Source of the DNA: Nitrospira moscoviensis
GTDB taxonomy: Bacteria; Nitrospirota; Nitrospiria; Nitrospirales; Nitrospiraceae
Reading direction: 5' to 3'
NCBI RefSeq assembly: GCF_001273775.1
Contig: NZ_CP011801.1
Span: forward strand, 3,760,001 to 3,824,000
Length of the DNA: 64,000 nt
Under the pieces are notes generated by a model. The model saw nothing but the letters and a program-made list of their open reading frames with translations, was not told the origin of the DNA and ran no database searches. Within the stretch, counting starts at the first letter, position 1. Every line of letters begins with the position of its first letter. Shown piece by piece: positions 26,918 to 36,183 of the stretch. Both the position numbers and the translations under genes were made by a program.

Positions 26918-27679
26918 ATGATCTACTGGCATAAAATTTTGCCGGTGCCGTTCCTCCCCGTCGGCCTCGTCCTGGTCGTGCTCGTCGTGGCGGCCTTGAC
27001 GAAGAAGCGAGGCCCGTTGCTCCTGGCCGCCTCCCTTCTGCTGGTCTTCAGCCTGCCGTTGACGTCGAGCCTCCTCATGCGGGCGGCGGAGGACTTTGCG
27101 GTGCGCCGCCCCGTCGGCGAGATGCAGGCCGCGGACGCGATCGTCGTCTTGAGCGGCATGCTGATGTCGGCCCCGCTCGCCGGTGGAGGGGGCGTGACGG
27201 AATGGATCGACCCCGATCGGTTCTTCGCCGGCATCGACCTCTTCAAAGCCGAGAAGGCACCGCTGCTGGTCTTCACCGGTGGAACGTTGCCGTGGCTGCC
27301 CGACTCTCCGCCGGAGGGCCAGGTCTTCAAGGAGTTCGCCGGCCGGCTCGGCGTGCCGATTGACCGCATCCTTGTCACCGCCGATGTGCAGAACACGGAG
27401 GACGAGGCGCGGGAAATCCGTGCGCGCTTGGGGAAACAGAACACCATCATTCTGGTCACGTCCGCAGTGCACATGCCGAGAGCGAGACTCCTCTTTGATG
27501 CCTTCGGGTTCGAGGTGGTTCCCTTCCCGGTCGATTTCAAAGTGGAGGCCGGCGGCACGCTCTCCGTCCTCGATGCCCTCCCCAACGCAGTCAGCCTCTG
27601 GAAATCCGAGACGGCTCTCAGGGAACTGTTCGGCCGGGCCTTCTACACGGTGAAGCTGGCGTTCTCGCCGCCTCGGTAG
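26918..27679 (+). CDS. YdcF/ElyC-family (DUF218) membrane protein
   Basis: Protein of 253 aa: two membrane helices (about 12-30 and 35-52), then a DUF218 domain with ADAIVVLSG, VFTGGT and LVTSAVHMPRARLLF. In E. coli this family (SanA, ElyC, YdcF) affects envelope and peptidoglycan precursor handling; the exact reaction is unclear. It follows a small lipoprotein on the same strand by 136 bases and may have its own promoter. Confidence 0.88.
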   Translation: MIYWHKILPVPFLPVGLVLVVLVVAALTKKRGPLLLAASLLLVFSLPLTSSLLMRAAEDFAVRRPVGEMQAADAIVVLSGMLMSAPLAGGGGVTEWIDPDRFFAGIDLFKAEKAPLLVFTGGTLPWLPDSPPEGQVFKEFAGRLGVPIDRILVTADVQNTEDEAREIRARLGKQNTIILVTSAVHMPRARLLFDAFGFEVVPFPVDFKVEAGGTLSVLDALPNAVSLWKSETALRELFGRAFYTVKLAFSPPR

Positions 27680-27773
27680 CGGTCGCCGGCGCAGCGACGC
27701 CCGCTGCCGTTTGCTTTTCGAGACTCGGCTTTTTACAATTCACCCACACTTTGTTCGGAAAGGAATATCGGTC

Positions 27774-28412
27774 ATGCACTATGCCTTCATGATGTCCTGC
27801 GCCGCTGTGCTCGTCTTCCTGCTGGCCGGCGGCGTCCCTCTGCCGGTCGGTGCCGCACGAGGAGGCGGCGGTAAGACCGAAGTGTTGCCGATGACAAAGG
27901 CGGCGCCGGCGGCGGTCGTCATTGAAACCGCAGGCGGCGAACAGGAGTTGCGGAGGCAATTGCGGGTCAAGAACGGCGTGACGGCGCTCAGCGGACCCGC
28001 CAACGTCCCCTTCTCCCAGGCGCCGACCGGGAGCTTCGGCTTCATCGCGCCGCAGCCGCTCGGCATGGCTCTGGTCACGCAGAGCCCCGACTTGCTGATG
28101 GAACGGGCGGCGTCGGCTACCAATGCGTTTGAGATCCACAAGCTGGCTGACGGAAGCGGGATGCTGGTGGGATTTATCGGAAAAGAGCTCGCCCCTCAGG
28201 TGACGCCGGCCAACCGGCCTCACACCGTCCGCATCGCACTCTATTCCAGTCCTTCAGACGCGGCGCCGTATATCGCCGCCGTGCCTTTGACCAAACTCAT
28301 GGTGGATCGGATGCCGGTGCGCCTGGATCCGAAGAAGACCGACAGCGCGGTCATGCTCGACATGGACCTGCAGGGCACGGCGAACCGGAAGTCGCCGTCG
28401 ATGGGCCAGTAG
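27774..28412 (+). CDS. exported protein of unknown function, 212 aa
   Basis: Protein with a signal peptide (to about residue 27) and a soluble mature part without a motif I know. ATG 27774 follows AAGGA. It ends 10 bases from the convergent lipoprotein gene. It may be periplasmic. Confidence 0.65.
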   Translation: MHYAFMMSCAAVLVFLLAGGVPLPVGAARGGGGKTEVLPMTKAAPAAVVIETAGGEQELRRQLRVKNGVTALSGPANVPFSQAPTGSFGFIAPQPLGMALVTQSPDLLMERAASATNAFEIHKLADGSGMLVGFIGKELAPQVTPANRPHTVRIALYSSPSDAAPYIAAVPLTKLMVDRMPVRLDPKKTDSAVMLDMDLQGTANRKSPSMGQ

Positions 28413-28422
28413 AGGGCAGCTG

Positions 28423-29034
28423 CTACCGCAGCCGGATCGCCCGGCCGTCGATCCGCACATCGCCGAGGAATTTCCGAAAGTTGCTTTCCAGCAAATCGGT
28501 CACCAGCGCCTGTGCATCTTCCGGATCGAACCAGAACACTTGATCCGTCGCCGAACCGGACACCCGTTCGCGCACCGTGCTGTCGTCGCTGTGGTTGGCG
28601 ATCTGGAACATCACGTTGTTCTTCGCCGCCAAGTCGGTGTGCAGGAAGCCGCCGGTGGCGTTGACCGACAACTCCGTGATCGTGCCGTGAATCGTCACGT
28701 CGGCTCCATCGGCGCCCGGCGCCCGGGCCACCGAGGCCCGCCATCCCTGGCGGGTGAGATAGTCGACCAGCGCCTGGGCCACCGCGTTGGAGACCGCGCC
28801 GCTCGGCACATCGAAATAACTTTCCCCGCCCAGGAAATGCGCCCGCCGGCCGAGATACCGCTGATCTCCCCGCTTGTCTTCGAAGGGGACGACCGCGATC
28901 CGGGGCCCGCCGGGAGCCGGCGCCGCAGCGCCGGTGAAGGTCCCGGGAATCGCGATGGGAATTTTTTCTCCGCTTCCCGCACAGCCCGCAAGGCCGATGA
29001 GCGCCACACACACCAGGACCCGTAACGCGTTCAC
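28423..29034 (-). CDS. lipoprotein of unknown function after Pal
   Basis: Lipoprotein of 203 aa with lipobox LAGC and a soluble domain (PRIAVVPFEDKRGDQRYLGRR, VTIHGTITELSVNATGG) that resembles LpoB/CsgG-like outer-membrane lipoproteins at the level of fold phrases. GTG start at 29034 after AAGGAGGGG; the longer upstream frame would run through pal. It lies 25 bases after the pal stop and is probably co-transcribed. Confidence 0.75.
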   Translation of the reverse strand: MNALRVLVCVALIGLAGCAGSGEKIPIAIPGTFTGAAAPAPGGPRIAVVPFEDKRGDQRYLGRRAHFLGGESYFDVPSGAVSNAVAQALVDYLTRQGWRASVARAPGADGADVTIHGTITELSVNATGGFLHTDLAAKNNVMFQIANHSDDSTVRERVSGSATDQVFWFDPEDAQALVTDLLESNFRKFLGDVRIDGRAIRLR

Positions 29035-29059
29035 ATTCCCCTCCTTGGACGATGGGTGA

Positions 29060-29761
29060 TTACTGGACGACGAAATGGGCGCGCCGGTTCTTGCTCCAGC
29101 AGCCTTCGTTGTGATCTTTGCAAAACGGCCGCACTTCCCCATAGCTCGTCGTCTGGATCCGTGAGCCGGGAATCCCGAGATCTTCCAGGTAGCGTTTTGT
29201 CGACAGCGCTCGCTTCTCGCCGAGCACCAGGTTGTACGCGAGCGTCCCGCGCTCGTCACAATGGCCTTCGATGAGCACCGACGTGCCGGGCTGGGTCCGC
29301 AGCCAGGCGGCATTGGCATCCAAAACCGTCTGCGCATCGCTGCGGATGTGGTATCGATCGAAATCGAAGAAGATGTCCGCCAAGCCGGCCGGCTCTCCTT
29401 GGAACTTGCCGGCCTGCAGGGGACTCTGATCTGCGCCCGGCGCAACGCTCGCGCTCGGCGTCGTGCTGCTCCCCGGTGTCGGGATACCGGCGGGCGCCTC
29501 GCTCAGTGCAGATCCTGCCGACGCCTCGCCCGGCGCAGACCCGGCCGGCGCACGCTCGATCGCGGGAGAAGTCGGCACGGAGGCCATCTGATCCTGCTGA
29601 ATAGTTTCCACCGGGCCGGGAGCCCCGGCCTTACTCTTCATCGTCGTCGATGCGTCACCGGACGTCGAGGCCACTTGCTTGGACGCACAACCGGCCGCCA
29701 TCGTCACGATGGCGATGATCACCGCGATCCCCATATCTCTATAGACTCGGCCTCTCCTCAT
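29060..29761 (-). CDS. pal: peptidoglycan-associated lipoprotein (Pal)
   Basis: Outer-membrane lipoprotein of 233 aa: signal with lipobox AAGC (about 25), a Pro/Ala/Ser-rich linker (about 30-120), and a C-terminal OmpA-like domain with FFDFDRYHIRSDA and VLIEGHCDERGTLAYN, which binds meso-diaminopimelate in peptidoglycan. It anchors the outer membrane to the wall and works with Tol. The linker is much longer than in E. coli Pal. ATG 29761 after GAGGTGAGG. Confidence 0.92.
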   Translation of the reverse strand: MRRGRVYRDMGIAVIIAIVTMAAGCASKQVASTSGDASTTMKSKAGAPGPVETIQQDQMASVPTSPAIERAPAGSAPGEASAGSALSEAPAGIPTPGSSTTPSASVAPGADQSPLQAGKFQGEPAGLADIFFDFDRYHIRSDAQTVLDANAAWLRTQPGTSVLIEGHCDERGTLAYNLVLGEKRALSTKRYLEDLGIPGSRIQTTSYGEVRPFCKDHNEGCWSKNRRAHFVVQ

Positions 29762-29917
29762 GCCTCACCTCTCAGTAATGTGTAGTGCCGTTGGCCCCCC
29801 ATGCTCCCTGGCAGCTGCGATCGGCGGCGTTGGCTATTGTGCCTGAGTCGGCGGCGAGAGGCCAGAGCAGAAATTGAGCAGCGAGTCCTCTAGAGTCAGA
29901 TCGCCGGCCCGTGAACA

Positions 29918-29955
29918 CTCGTAAAAGCGGAAGGCGGGGAAGGAAATTTTACGAG
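29918..29955. promoter_or_regulatory. inverted repeat shared with the kinase region at 47.7 kb
   Basis: CTCGTAAAA-N20-TTTTACGAG, a perfect 9-bp inverted repeat. A related element (47686-47723) lies upstream of the first nxr-linked kinase, and the flanks ACACTCGTAAA are shared. It sits between the NarL-type regulator stop and pal. Confidence 0.55.
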
Positions 29956-29965
29956 GGCGACCAGC

Positions 29966-30610
29966 TCAAGAAGGGGCGACAATGCCGTGCGTCACGGCAT
30001 ACTTGATCAAGTCGGCGGTCGTGTGAAGATTGAGCTGATCCAAAATCTGCCCCTTATGGAACTCCACCGTGCGGGACGAGATGTTGAGGACGTTCGCGAT
30101 TTCCTTGGCGGTGCGCCCTTCGGCCAGCAACTGCAGGACTTCGCGCTGGCGCAGGGTCAGTCCGTCGGTGCCTCCGGGTTTCTCCGACGCTTTCGCGAGA
30201 AAGACATCCAGCAAGTCCTTCGTGATCAACGGCGTGATGTAGGAATGGCCGGCGATGACCGCGCGGATCGCCTGCTCCAGCTCATCCACGGCCGAGCGCT
30301 TCAATACGTACGCCGAAGCCCCCGCCTCGAAGGCGGAACGCACATAGTCCGTATCGGCATGCATCGTCACGACGATGATTTTGATGGCGGGATTGAGCTT
30401 CCTGATCTGCGCGGCGGCGTTGATCCCATTGAGCATGGGCATGGACACGTCGAGGATGACGATGTCGGGTTGCAACCGCTTTGCCGCATCGACGAGCGCC
30501 CGTCCATCCGCCGCCGTCCCGACCAACTCGTACTGCCCTTCGAGAATGCGGCGGAACCCCTCGAGCACGAGCGCATGATCGTCGCCCAACAGGATGCGCG
30601 GCTTAGACAT
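29966..30610 (-). CDS. NarL/LuxR-family response regulator
   Basis: Regulator of 214 aa: receiver (LLGDDHALVLEG, VILDVSMPMLNG with the phospho-Asp, LKRSAVDEL) and a LuxR-type HTH (LTLRQREVLQLLAEGRTAKEIANVLNISSRTVEFHKGQI, about 145-205). Its start overlaps the kinase stop by 8 bases, so the two are translated in step. A second pair of the same plan lies at 56.9-59.1 kb. Targets unknown. Confidence 0.93.
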   Translation of the reverse strand: MSKPRILLGDDHALVLEGFRRILEGQYELVGTAADGRALVDAAKRLQPDIVILDVSMPMLNGINAAAQIRKLNPAIKIIVVTMHADTDYVRSAFEAGASAYVLKRSAVDELEQAIRAVIAGHSYITPLITKDLLDVFLAKASEKPGGTDGLTLRQREVLQLLAEGRTAKEIANVLNISSRTVEFHKGQILDQLNLHTTADLIKYAVTHGIVAPS

Positions 30611-31781
30611 GGGTCCCTCCGTGAAGCGGCACCTCCACTTGAACGTGGGTGCCTTGGCCGTGCGCCGACTTCACCTGGAACGTGCCCTTCGCCAGCCGCA
30701 CCCGCTCTTTCATACTGAGCAGCCCCAGATGCCCGCCGGCCTGGGCCGACGGCCCGCTCTCGAAGCCCTTGCCGTCGTCGCGCACGGACAGGCTCACCAC
30801 ATCGTCCTCGCAGATCAGCTCCACTTCGGCGTGCGCCGCCTCGGCGTGGCGCGCGATATTGCTGAGGCTCTCCTGCACGATGCGATACAGGCAAATCGTG
30901 GTCTCCGCGGGCAGCGCGGCGACCGGGTCCTTGTGCACATAGGTGGTTTTGATCCCTGTCCGCGCGGCAAACTCGTCGACCAGTCGGCGCACGCCCTTGA
31001 CCAATCCCAGATCATCCAGAATGGAAGGGTGGAACCGATAGGCCATTTGCCGCACGTCGTCGGAGACGGCCGTCAGACGCTCGGAGACCAGGCGCACAGA
31101 CGCACAGAGGCCTTCCGGATCGGTGGGCGGCTCCTTTTCCATCCTCCGAAGATCCATCGCCAGCATGGCCAGACGCTGGTTCACGTCATCATGCAAATCA
31201 CGGGAGATGCGCCGGCGGTCTTCCTCCTGCGCCGTCAGCAGTTGCCCCGCCAGCGCCCGCAAGTCCTCGCGGCTCTGCTGCAACTCCCGCTGGCTCGCCT
31301 GCAACACCGCCTCGCTCGTTCGCAGCGACCGCTCCGTCTCCATCCGCTCGGCGATTTCGGCCACCAGCGCCTGGTTGACCGTCGCCAGCTCCTGCGTACG
31401 CGCTTGCACCCGCGCTTCCAACTCGTCGTGCGCCCGCTGCAACCGCTCTTCCGCCCGCCGTTGATGCAGAAAGAACAACACCGGGAGCCAGATGGCCGTA
31501 AGACTGAACAAGCGGCTGGTCACGCCCATCCAGCGCGGCATGCCGTCGATGACGGGGCCCCACACGAGATCGGACAGGTCGAGCACGGAGCAGACCGCGG
31601 CGGTGATCAGGGGGCCCTTGCGGTTCGGGAGAAGGAAGGACAGGATGACCAGTCCGCCGTAGAGGACCCCGTTGCCGACACCGAGGGGGAGGTACAGATC
31701 GAGACAGAAGAGACCGATGCCCAAGCCGATAATGGTGCCCAACAAGAGCCCGGGTCTTTCCTCACCCACTCCGTCCTTCAT
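30603..31781 (-). CDS. membrane sensor histidine kinase, HisKA_3 type
   Basis: Kinase of 392 aa. Four hydrophobic helices in residues 10-110 include LDLYLPLGVGNGVLY, a phrase shared with two other kinases here. A long coiled coil (about 112-180) leads to HisKA_3 with the phospho-His motif RRRISRDLHDDVNQRLA and DVRQMAYRFHPSILDDLGL, and a HATPase with DDGKGF and GHLGLLSMKER. There is no PAS domain between membrane and kinase parts, unlike its paralogue. It pairs with the overlapping NarL-type regulator. The signal is unknown. Confidence 0.92.
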   Translation of the reverse strand: MKDGVGEERPGLLLGTIIGLGIGLFCLDLYLPLGVGNGVLYGGLVILSFLLPNRKGPLITAAVCSVLDLSDLVWGPVIDGMPRWMGVTSRLFSLTAIWLPVLFFLHQRRAEERLQRAHDELEARVQARTQELATVNQALVAEIAERMETERSLRTSEAVLQASQRELQQSREDLRALAGQLLTAQEEDRRRISRDLHDDVNQRLAMLAMDLRRMEKEPPTDPEGLCASVRLVSERLTAVSDDVRQMAYRFHPSILDDLGLVKGVRRLVDEFAARTGIKTTYVHKDPVAALPAETTICLYRIVQESLSNIARHAEAAHAEVELICEDDVVSLSVRDDGKGFESGPSAQAGGHLGLLSMKERVRLAKGTFQVKSAHGQGTHVQVEVPLHGGTHV

Positions 31782-31851
31782 GGGCCGTATTATCCATTGA
31801 GCATGGATTCCTGAGCAAGGGCTTCAGCGGACGGGCCGGCGCGCGCTCCTG

Positions 31852-32865
31852 TTACCACCCGGCTCCGCCGGTCGCCAGTCTGAGACGGTAGAGCGCCGAC
31901 CCGCCGGTGACAAAGAGGGTCCGCCCGTCCTCGCCCCAGGCGACATTCGACGTAGGCCGGCCGGTTTCGATCGTCCCGAGCAACGTGCCGTCCGATGCAA
32001 TGACGCTGATGCCGCCCGGTCGCGCCCCGAAGAGATTACCGTGCCGATCGACCTTGAAGCCATCCGGGCCGAAGAACGGGTCTTGTCGCCAGCGGGTCGC
32101 ATCGAGCAAGACGCGGCCGTTCGCCACCGTCCCGTCCGGCTGCACATCGTAGGCCAGCCAGGCGGCCCGCTTCGGATCGACATCGGAGACATACAAGGTC
32201 TTTTCGTCCGGCGAAAACGCGATCCCGTTGGGGGCTTTGATGTCGCTGATGAGGCGCACGACCGTGCCATCGTTCGCAAGGCGATACACGCCCTGCACCG
32301 GCGCTTTTGCGGGATCGTCGAAGACGCCCGGCAGTCCGAACGGCGGATCGGTGAAGTACAGGTCGCCGTTCGATTTGAAGACGAGATCGTTCGGGCTGTT
32401 GAGAGGGTAGCCGCCATAGTGATCGGCGAGAACCGTGATGCGGCCGTCCGCTTCCAGTCTGCCGATTTGACGATCGCCGTGCCGGCACAGGAGGAGGTTC
32501 CCCTTCGAATCTAACGCCAATCCGTTGGATCCCGGTTCCTTTCCGACAAACGGCGTAGAGCCGCTGTACCCGCTGCCTTCGAGAAACAGGCTCACCCCCT
32601 CGCCGGCTTTCCATTTATAGATACGGTTGGCCGGGATGTCGGAGAAGAGCAGATAGCCGCCTTGCCTGTGCCACACCGGTCCTTCGACCCAGGTGAAACC
32701 GTCAGCGATCGTTTCGAGCGCGGCATCGTGAGGCACGAGCAGATCGAAGCGTGGATCGAGGCTGGTGATAGCAAGGGGGACCGTTTCAGCCCGCATAGGC
32801 AAGGCGTGCCACAGCGTGGATACCAGGACTGCTGCAATAATAGGGTTCAACACACGCGGATTCAT
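31852..32865 (-). CDS. exported SMP-30/gluconolactonase-like protein
   Basis: Six-bladed propeller protein of 337 aa with a signal peptide (to about 27). Typical blades: WVEGPVWHRQGGYLLFSDI, GSNGLALDSKGNLLLCRHGDRQIG, NSPNDLVFKSNGDLYFTDPPFG, NGIAFSPDEKTLYVSDV, with the acidic and Asn residues that bind a divalent metal. It should hydrolyse sugar lactones or related esters in the periplasm. It overlaps the preceding, larger SMP-30 protein by 4 bases (ATGA) and is a paralogue of its C-terminal half. Confidence 0.88.
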   Translation of the reverse strand: MNPRVLNPIIAAVLVSTLWHALPMRAETVPLAITSLDPRFDLLVPHDAALETIADGFTWVEGPVWHRQGGYLLFSDIPANRIYKWKAGEGVSLFLEGSGYSGSTPFVGKEPGSNGLALDSKGNLLLCRHGDRQIGRLEADGRITVLADHYGGYPLNSPNDLVFKSNGDLYFTDPPFGLPGVFDDPAKAPVQGVYRLANDGTVVRLISDIKAPNGIAFSPDEKTLYVSDVDPKRAAWLAYDVQPDGTVANGRVLLDATRWRQDPFFGPDGFKVDRHGNLFGARPGGISVIASDGTLLGTIETGRPTSNVAWGEDGRTLFVTGGSALYRLRLATGGAGW

Positions 32866-34484
32866 GGCCTCACTCCCGCCACATTCATCCTGATCCGATA
32901 GATCCCCGTCTGAGCCGTGATGTAGAGCGCCTTACCGTCATCGTCGCCCCAAGCCATGTTGTGCGGGTCTTCCGGGCCTTTGATGAGCCCGAGCTGCCTG
33001 CCGTCCGGCGAGAGGATCCAGAGCCCACCCGGCCCCGTTGAATAGACGTGCCCCTCCTGATCCACCTTCAAGCCGTCGAGCGCATCGTTGCCCGGCGCTT
33101 GTGTCATGTCGTGGAAGAGCCTGCCGTTCGCCAGCGTGCAGTCGGGATTGACATCGTAGCGAAGGATGACTTTCCGCCGGTCATTCCAATTGTTCACATA
33201 CAGCGTCTGTTCGTCCGGCGACAGCGCGATGCCGTTCGGCGCATCGAGATCCGTACTCACCAGCTTGACTTCGCCGTCCTTGACGCAATAGACGCCGCTG
33301 TAGGGCAGTTCCTTGCGGAGATCGTTAAATGTCTGGGGAAGCCCGAACGGCGGATCGGTGAAGAACAGCGCGCCGTCGGATCGGTAGACGAGATCGTTCG
33401 GACTGTTGAGCCGCTTGCCGCCGTAGCGATCGGCGAGCACGGTGATGTTCCCGCGCGGCTCGACACGGATGACTCGCCGATTGCCATGTTGATTGATCGT
33501 GAGCCGGCCTTGGCGGTCGAGCGTCAGCCCGTTCGAGCCGGGCTGATGGTATTCACCCACGTCGAAGCCGCTGTAGCCGCTCTTCGTGCGGAAGACGGAG
33601 ACCTGCCCTTCCGGTGACCAACGATAGATGGTGTTGGCGTTGGGGTCGCTGAAGAGGAGATAGCCCGATGCCTTGGCGGTGGCCGGGACCCAGACCGGTC
33701 CCTCGGTGAAGAGAAAGCCACCGGCGAGTTTTTCGAGTTGCGTCCCGGGCGCCACGAGGTGATCCAGCGCCGGGTCCGTCTGCACGATCTCGGTCCGCAC
33801 GAATTGAGTCGGCCCGACGCGATGGGTCTTGTAGAAATCCAGCACGGCGGACCGGACCCAGATAAAATTGCCGGGAGGATGTGACAGCGGGCCGTTGATG
33901 CCGAAGACGGCCAACTGGATCTTCTGGCCCGGCCGGGCGTGTCCCGTCAGCACGACACGGTTCGGCGTATTGAATCCTTTGATCACGTGCCCGCCCGGCT
34001 GCCCCAGCACCAGCGGCAGCTTGCCGTCCACCCAGATTTCCGCATAGTCGTCGATGGCGATTTCAAAGACGACGGTGGAGCCGGCCGGATCGAACGAGCC
34101 GATCCTGTCCGGAATCGTCACGCTGGTGCGATACCAGTTGAAACAGAGCCGTCCGGTGGATCGCCGCTCTTCCAATTGCGCCGGCGTGAGCCGCTCCCAC
34201 GTCGAATCATCGAAGTCCGCCGCGCCGGCATGGAGATCGATGTCCTGCGTGCGATTCGGCGGGCCGGACGGAGCCAGGTCGGCTCCCGGCCCATGATGAT
34301 CCACCTCGATCACTCTGGCGTCACGGTACCGCCACTGTCCCTTGACCAGCGCCACACCCTCATCGGTCTTCAAATCCACAATCGCATCCGGCCGCACGCC
34401 GGGGGCGTCGCCGGTCACCTGCGCAACAGCCGCCTGCGGAACGAGGAGCAGGAGCATCGCACACACAGCTTTGCACTTCCCCAT
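32862..34484 (-). CDS. SMP-30-like protein with N-terminal beta-sandwich domain
   Basis: Protein of 540 aa: signal peptide (to about 21), an N-terminal domain (about 45-215; phrases RLCFNWYRTSVTIPD, TVVFEIAIDDYAEIWVDG, VVLTGHARPG) that looks like a galactose-binding or jelly-roll fold, then a full SMP-30 propeller (about 235-535). The extra domain may bind a carbohydrate substrate. ATG 34484 after GGAGGA. It is separated from the upstream GlcG-cupin gene by a long inverted repeat, so it may be on a partly terminated or processed transcript. Confidence 0.85.
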   Translation of the reverse strand: MGKCKAVCAMLLLLVPQAAVAQVTGDAPGVRPDAIVDLKTDEGVALVKGQWRYRDARVIEVDHHGPGADLAPSGPPNRTQDIDLHAGAADFDDSTWERLTPAQLEERRSTGRLCFNWYRTSVTIPDRIGSFDPAGSTVVFEIAIDDYAEIWVDGKLPLVLGQPGGHVIKGFNTPNRVVLTGHARPGQKIQLAVFGINGPLSHPPGNFIWVRSAVLDFYKTHRVGPTQFVRTEIVQTDPALDHLVAPGTQLEKLAGGFLFTEGPVWVPATAKASGYLLFSDPNANTIYRWSPEGQVSVFRTKSGYSGFDVGEYHQPGSNGLTLDRQGRLTINQHGNRRVIRVEPRGNITVLADRYGGKRLNSPNDLVYRSDGALFFTDPPFGLPQTFNDLRKELPYSGVYCVKDGEVKLVSTDLDAPNGIALSPDEQTLYVNNWNDRRKVILRYDVNPDCTLANGRLFHDMTQAPGNDALDGLKVDQEGHVYSTGPGGLWILSPDGRQLGLIKGPEDPHNMAWGDDDGKALYITAQTGIYRIRMNVAGVRP

Positions 34485-34505
34485 GTCTTCCTCCACTTAT
34501 CCCAT

Positions 34506-34627
34506 GGGGTATGCGGGAGGGCAGGTCTCTACCGCGCGCATTGAACGAGCACCGCCCATTGCCTCACATTGAATAAATCCTGCGTGCGCGTTCAGCGAGC
34601 GAAGAGACCTGCCCTCCCGCATACCCC
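34506..34627. repeat. 25-bp perfect inverted repeat, 72-base loop
   Basis: Arms 34506-34530 and 34603-34627 are exact reverse complements (25 of 25). The loop holds the partial copies CATTGAACGAGC and CATTGAATAAATCC. The right arm begins at the last base of the GlcG-cupin stop codon and the left arm lies 22 bases before the next ATG. It would form a very stable RNA stem: a terminator, an RNA stability element or a miniature mobile element. Confidence 0.8.
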
Positions 34628-35541
34628 TACCGCACCTTCACGACGTAATAGTCAAACGGCGCGCTGACTTCCTTGAACCAATGCGGCACCCCGTTCGGGA
34701 TAATGACGACATCGCCGGGTACGAGCGCGCGTGTGTCCCCGCCTTCGACGGCCGGCGCGCGAAACTCATGCGGTGCGATCGTCTTGGCATCTACCGGCAT
34801 GCCGCCGGTCACGAGTGTCGCCGAGCCCTTCAGGACATAGACGATATCCGTGTCATATTCATGGATCTCCACGGCGCCCGGCTTATCCCGATGGCTGGCG
34901 TGCACCATATAATTGCGCGCCGCATGCATCATGTGTTCGTCTTCGCCGACCAACACCGCCCCGTTCTCAAACGACGCGGCTACCTTCCCACTCTCGATAT
35001 AGGTCACCGGCAATGGAGCATGGCCGTCGGCCATCCCGGCCATCGCCATCGACCCGAGCGCCTTCGCGCCCGCGAGGGCCAACTCCTCATCCTGCTGCGC
35101 GCTGGCCGCGCCGCTGACGCCGATCGCGCCGACGACCTTGCCTTCCCATTCGAGCGGAATGCCGCCTTGCAACGGCGTGAAGTTCTGCAGGTCGCCGCCG
35201 AGCGTGACCATCGAGGTGCGGCCGCCTTTGATCGCCTCTTCGAAGACCTTCGTCGGTTTCTTGAAGAGCGCCGCGGTGCGCGCCTTCCCGATGGCAATGT
35301 TCGCGCTGGCGGCGAAGGTCTGATCGAGACGCTCGAGGGCCACCAGATTGCCGCCTTCATCCACGACGGCGATCGAGCCGCCCGGCCCATGGACGCGCTG
35401 GGCTTCCGCGGCGGCGGCTTGGATAACCTTCTTGGCGCCTTCCAGCGTGAGGCTGCGCGTATCCGAAACCGATTCGGCTGAGCCGTTTGAAGCACACAGC
35501 GCCACCGCCGCTATGGCGATAGGTATGATGAACCGTTTCAT
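34627..35541 (-). CDS. GlcG/HbpS-domain protein fused to a cupin
   Basis: Exported protein of 304 aa: signal peptide (to about 22), a GlcG/HbpS domain (about 27-160; SIAVVDEGGNLVALERLD, KARTAALFKKPT, LQGGIPLEWEGKVVGAIGVSG) and a C-terminal cupin (about 190-300; HASHRDKPGAVEIHEYDTDIVYVLKG, VPGDVVIIPNGVPHWF) with the His/Glu metal-ligand pattern. HbpS-type domains bind heme and sense oxidative stress. The fusion to a cupin is not part of standard members. ATG 35541 after AAAGGAG. Confidence 0.87.
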   Translation of the reverse strand: MKRFIIPIAIAAVALCASNGSAESVSDTRSLTLEGAKKVIQAAAAEAQRVHGPGGSIAVVDEGGNLVALERLDQTFAASANIAIGKARTAALFKKPTKVFEEAIKGGRTSMVTLGGDLQNFTPLQGGIPLEWEGKVVGAIGVSGAASAQQDEELALAGAKALGSMAMAGMADGHAPLPVTYIESGKVAASFENGAVLVGEDEHMMHAARNYMVHASHRDKPGAVEIHEYDTDIVYVLKGSATLVTGGMPVDAKTIAPHEFRAPAVEGGDTRALVPGDVVIIPNGVPHWFKEVSAPFDYYVVKVR

Positions 35542-35614
35542 GAGCCGTCTCCTTTCCTCGTCGTCTCCTACCACTCTTCAGCCGTCGGCCGCCCGCTTCG
35601 ATCGCTGGACGTCT

Positions 35615-36094
35615 CTACGGCTTCGTGAACGTGGCCGCCGCGGCGGCGCCGGCGAGCGCGATGTCCTCATCCTGCTGCGGCGTTTCCCCGCTGACGCCGA
35701 TGGCGCCGATGACGCGGCCGTTGGCCAGGATCGGCACTCCGCCTTGGAGCGGCACCGCGCCGTGCAGGGCCAGCGCAGACACACGGCCGTTTTTCACTTG
35801 CTCTTCGAAGACTTTGCTGGGGCGGCGGTAGATGGCGGCCGTTCTGGCCTTGTCGATGCCGACGTTCACGCTGGCGATCTGGGCCTCGTCGAGCCGTTCG
35901 AGCAGCAGCAGACTGCCGCCGTCATCGACGACTGCAATGACTACCCGTGCTCCTTCGGCTTTCGCTTTGGCCTCGGCCGCCGCGACGATCTTCTTCGCGC
36001 CGTCGAGCGTCAAGGCGGTTTTCTCGAAGAGCTGTGCCTGCGCGGTCCCTATGGAGAACATCACGGTCATCGTCGCCAACATGCATGTTCGCAT
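35615..36094 (-). CDS. GlcG/HbpS-family exported protein
   Basis: Protein of 159 aa: signal peptide (to about 20) and one GlcG/HbpS domain that closely parallels the first half of the next gene (VVDDGGSLLLLERLDEAQ, KARTAAIYRRPSKVFEEQ, LQGGVPILANGRVIGAIGVSG). It may bind heme or a corrinoid. ATG 36094 after AAGGAG. It is second in an operon after the DM13-like gene. Confidence 0.87.
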   Translation of the reverse strand: MRTCMLATMTVMFSIGTAQAQLFEKTALTLDGAKKIVAAAEAKAKAEGARVVIAVVDDGGSLLLLERLDEAQIASVNVGIDKARTAAIYRRPSKVFEEQVKNGRVSALALHGAVPLQGGVPILANGRVIGAIGVSGETPQQDEDIALAGAAAAATFTKP

Positions 36095-36183
36095 CGTCGC
36101 TCTCCTTGCCGAGCACCGGCGCGAGGTACGGGCAAGGGGCTATGGGCTCCTCTGGCCCCCAGCCCCTTACCTTTCACCAGGCG

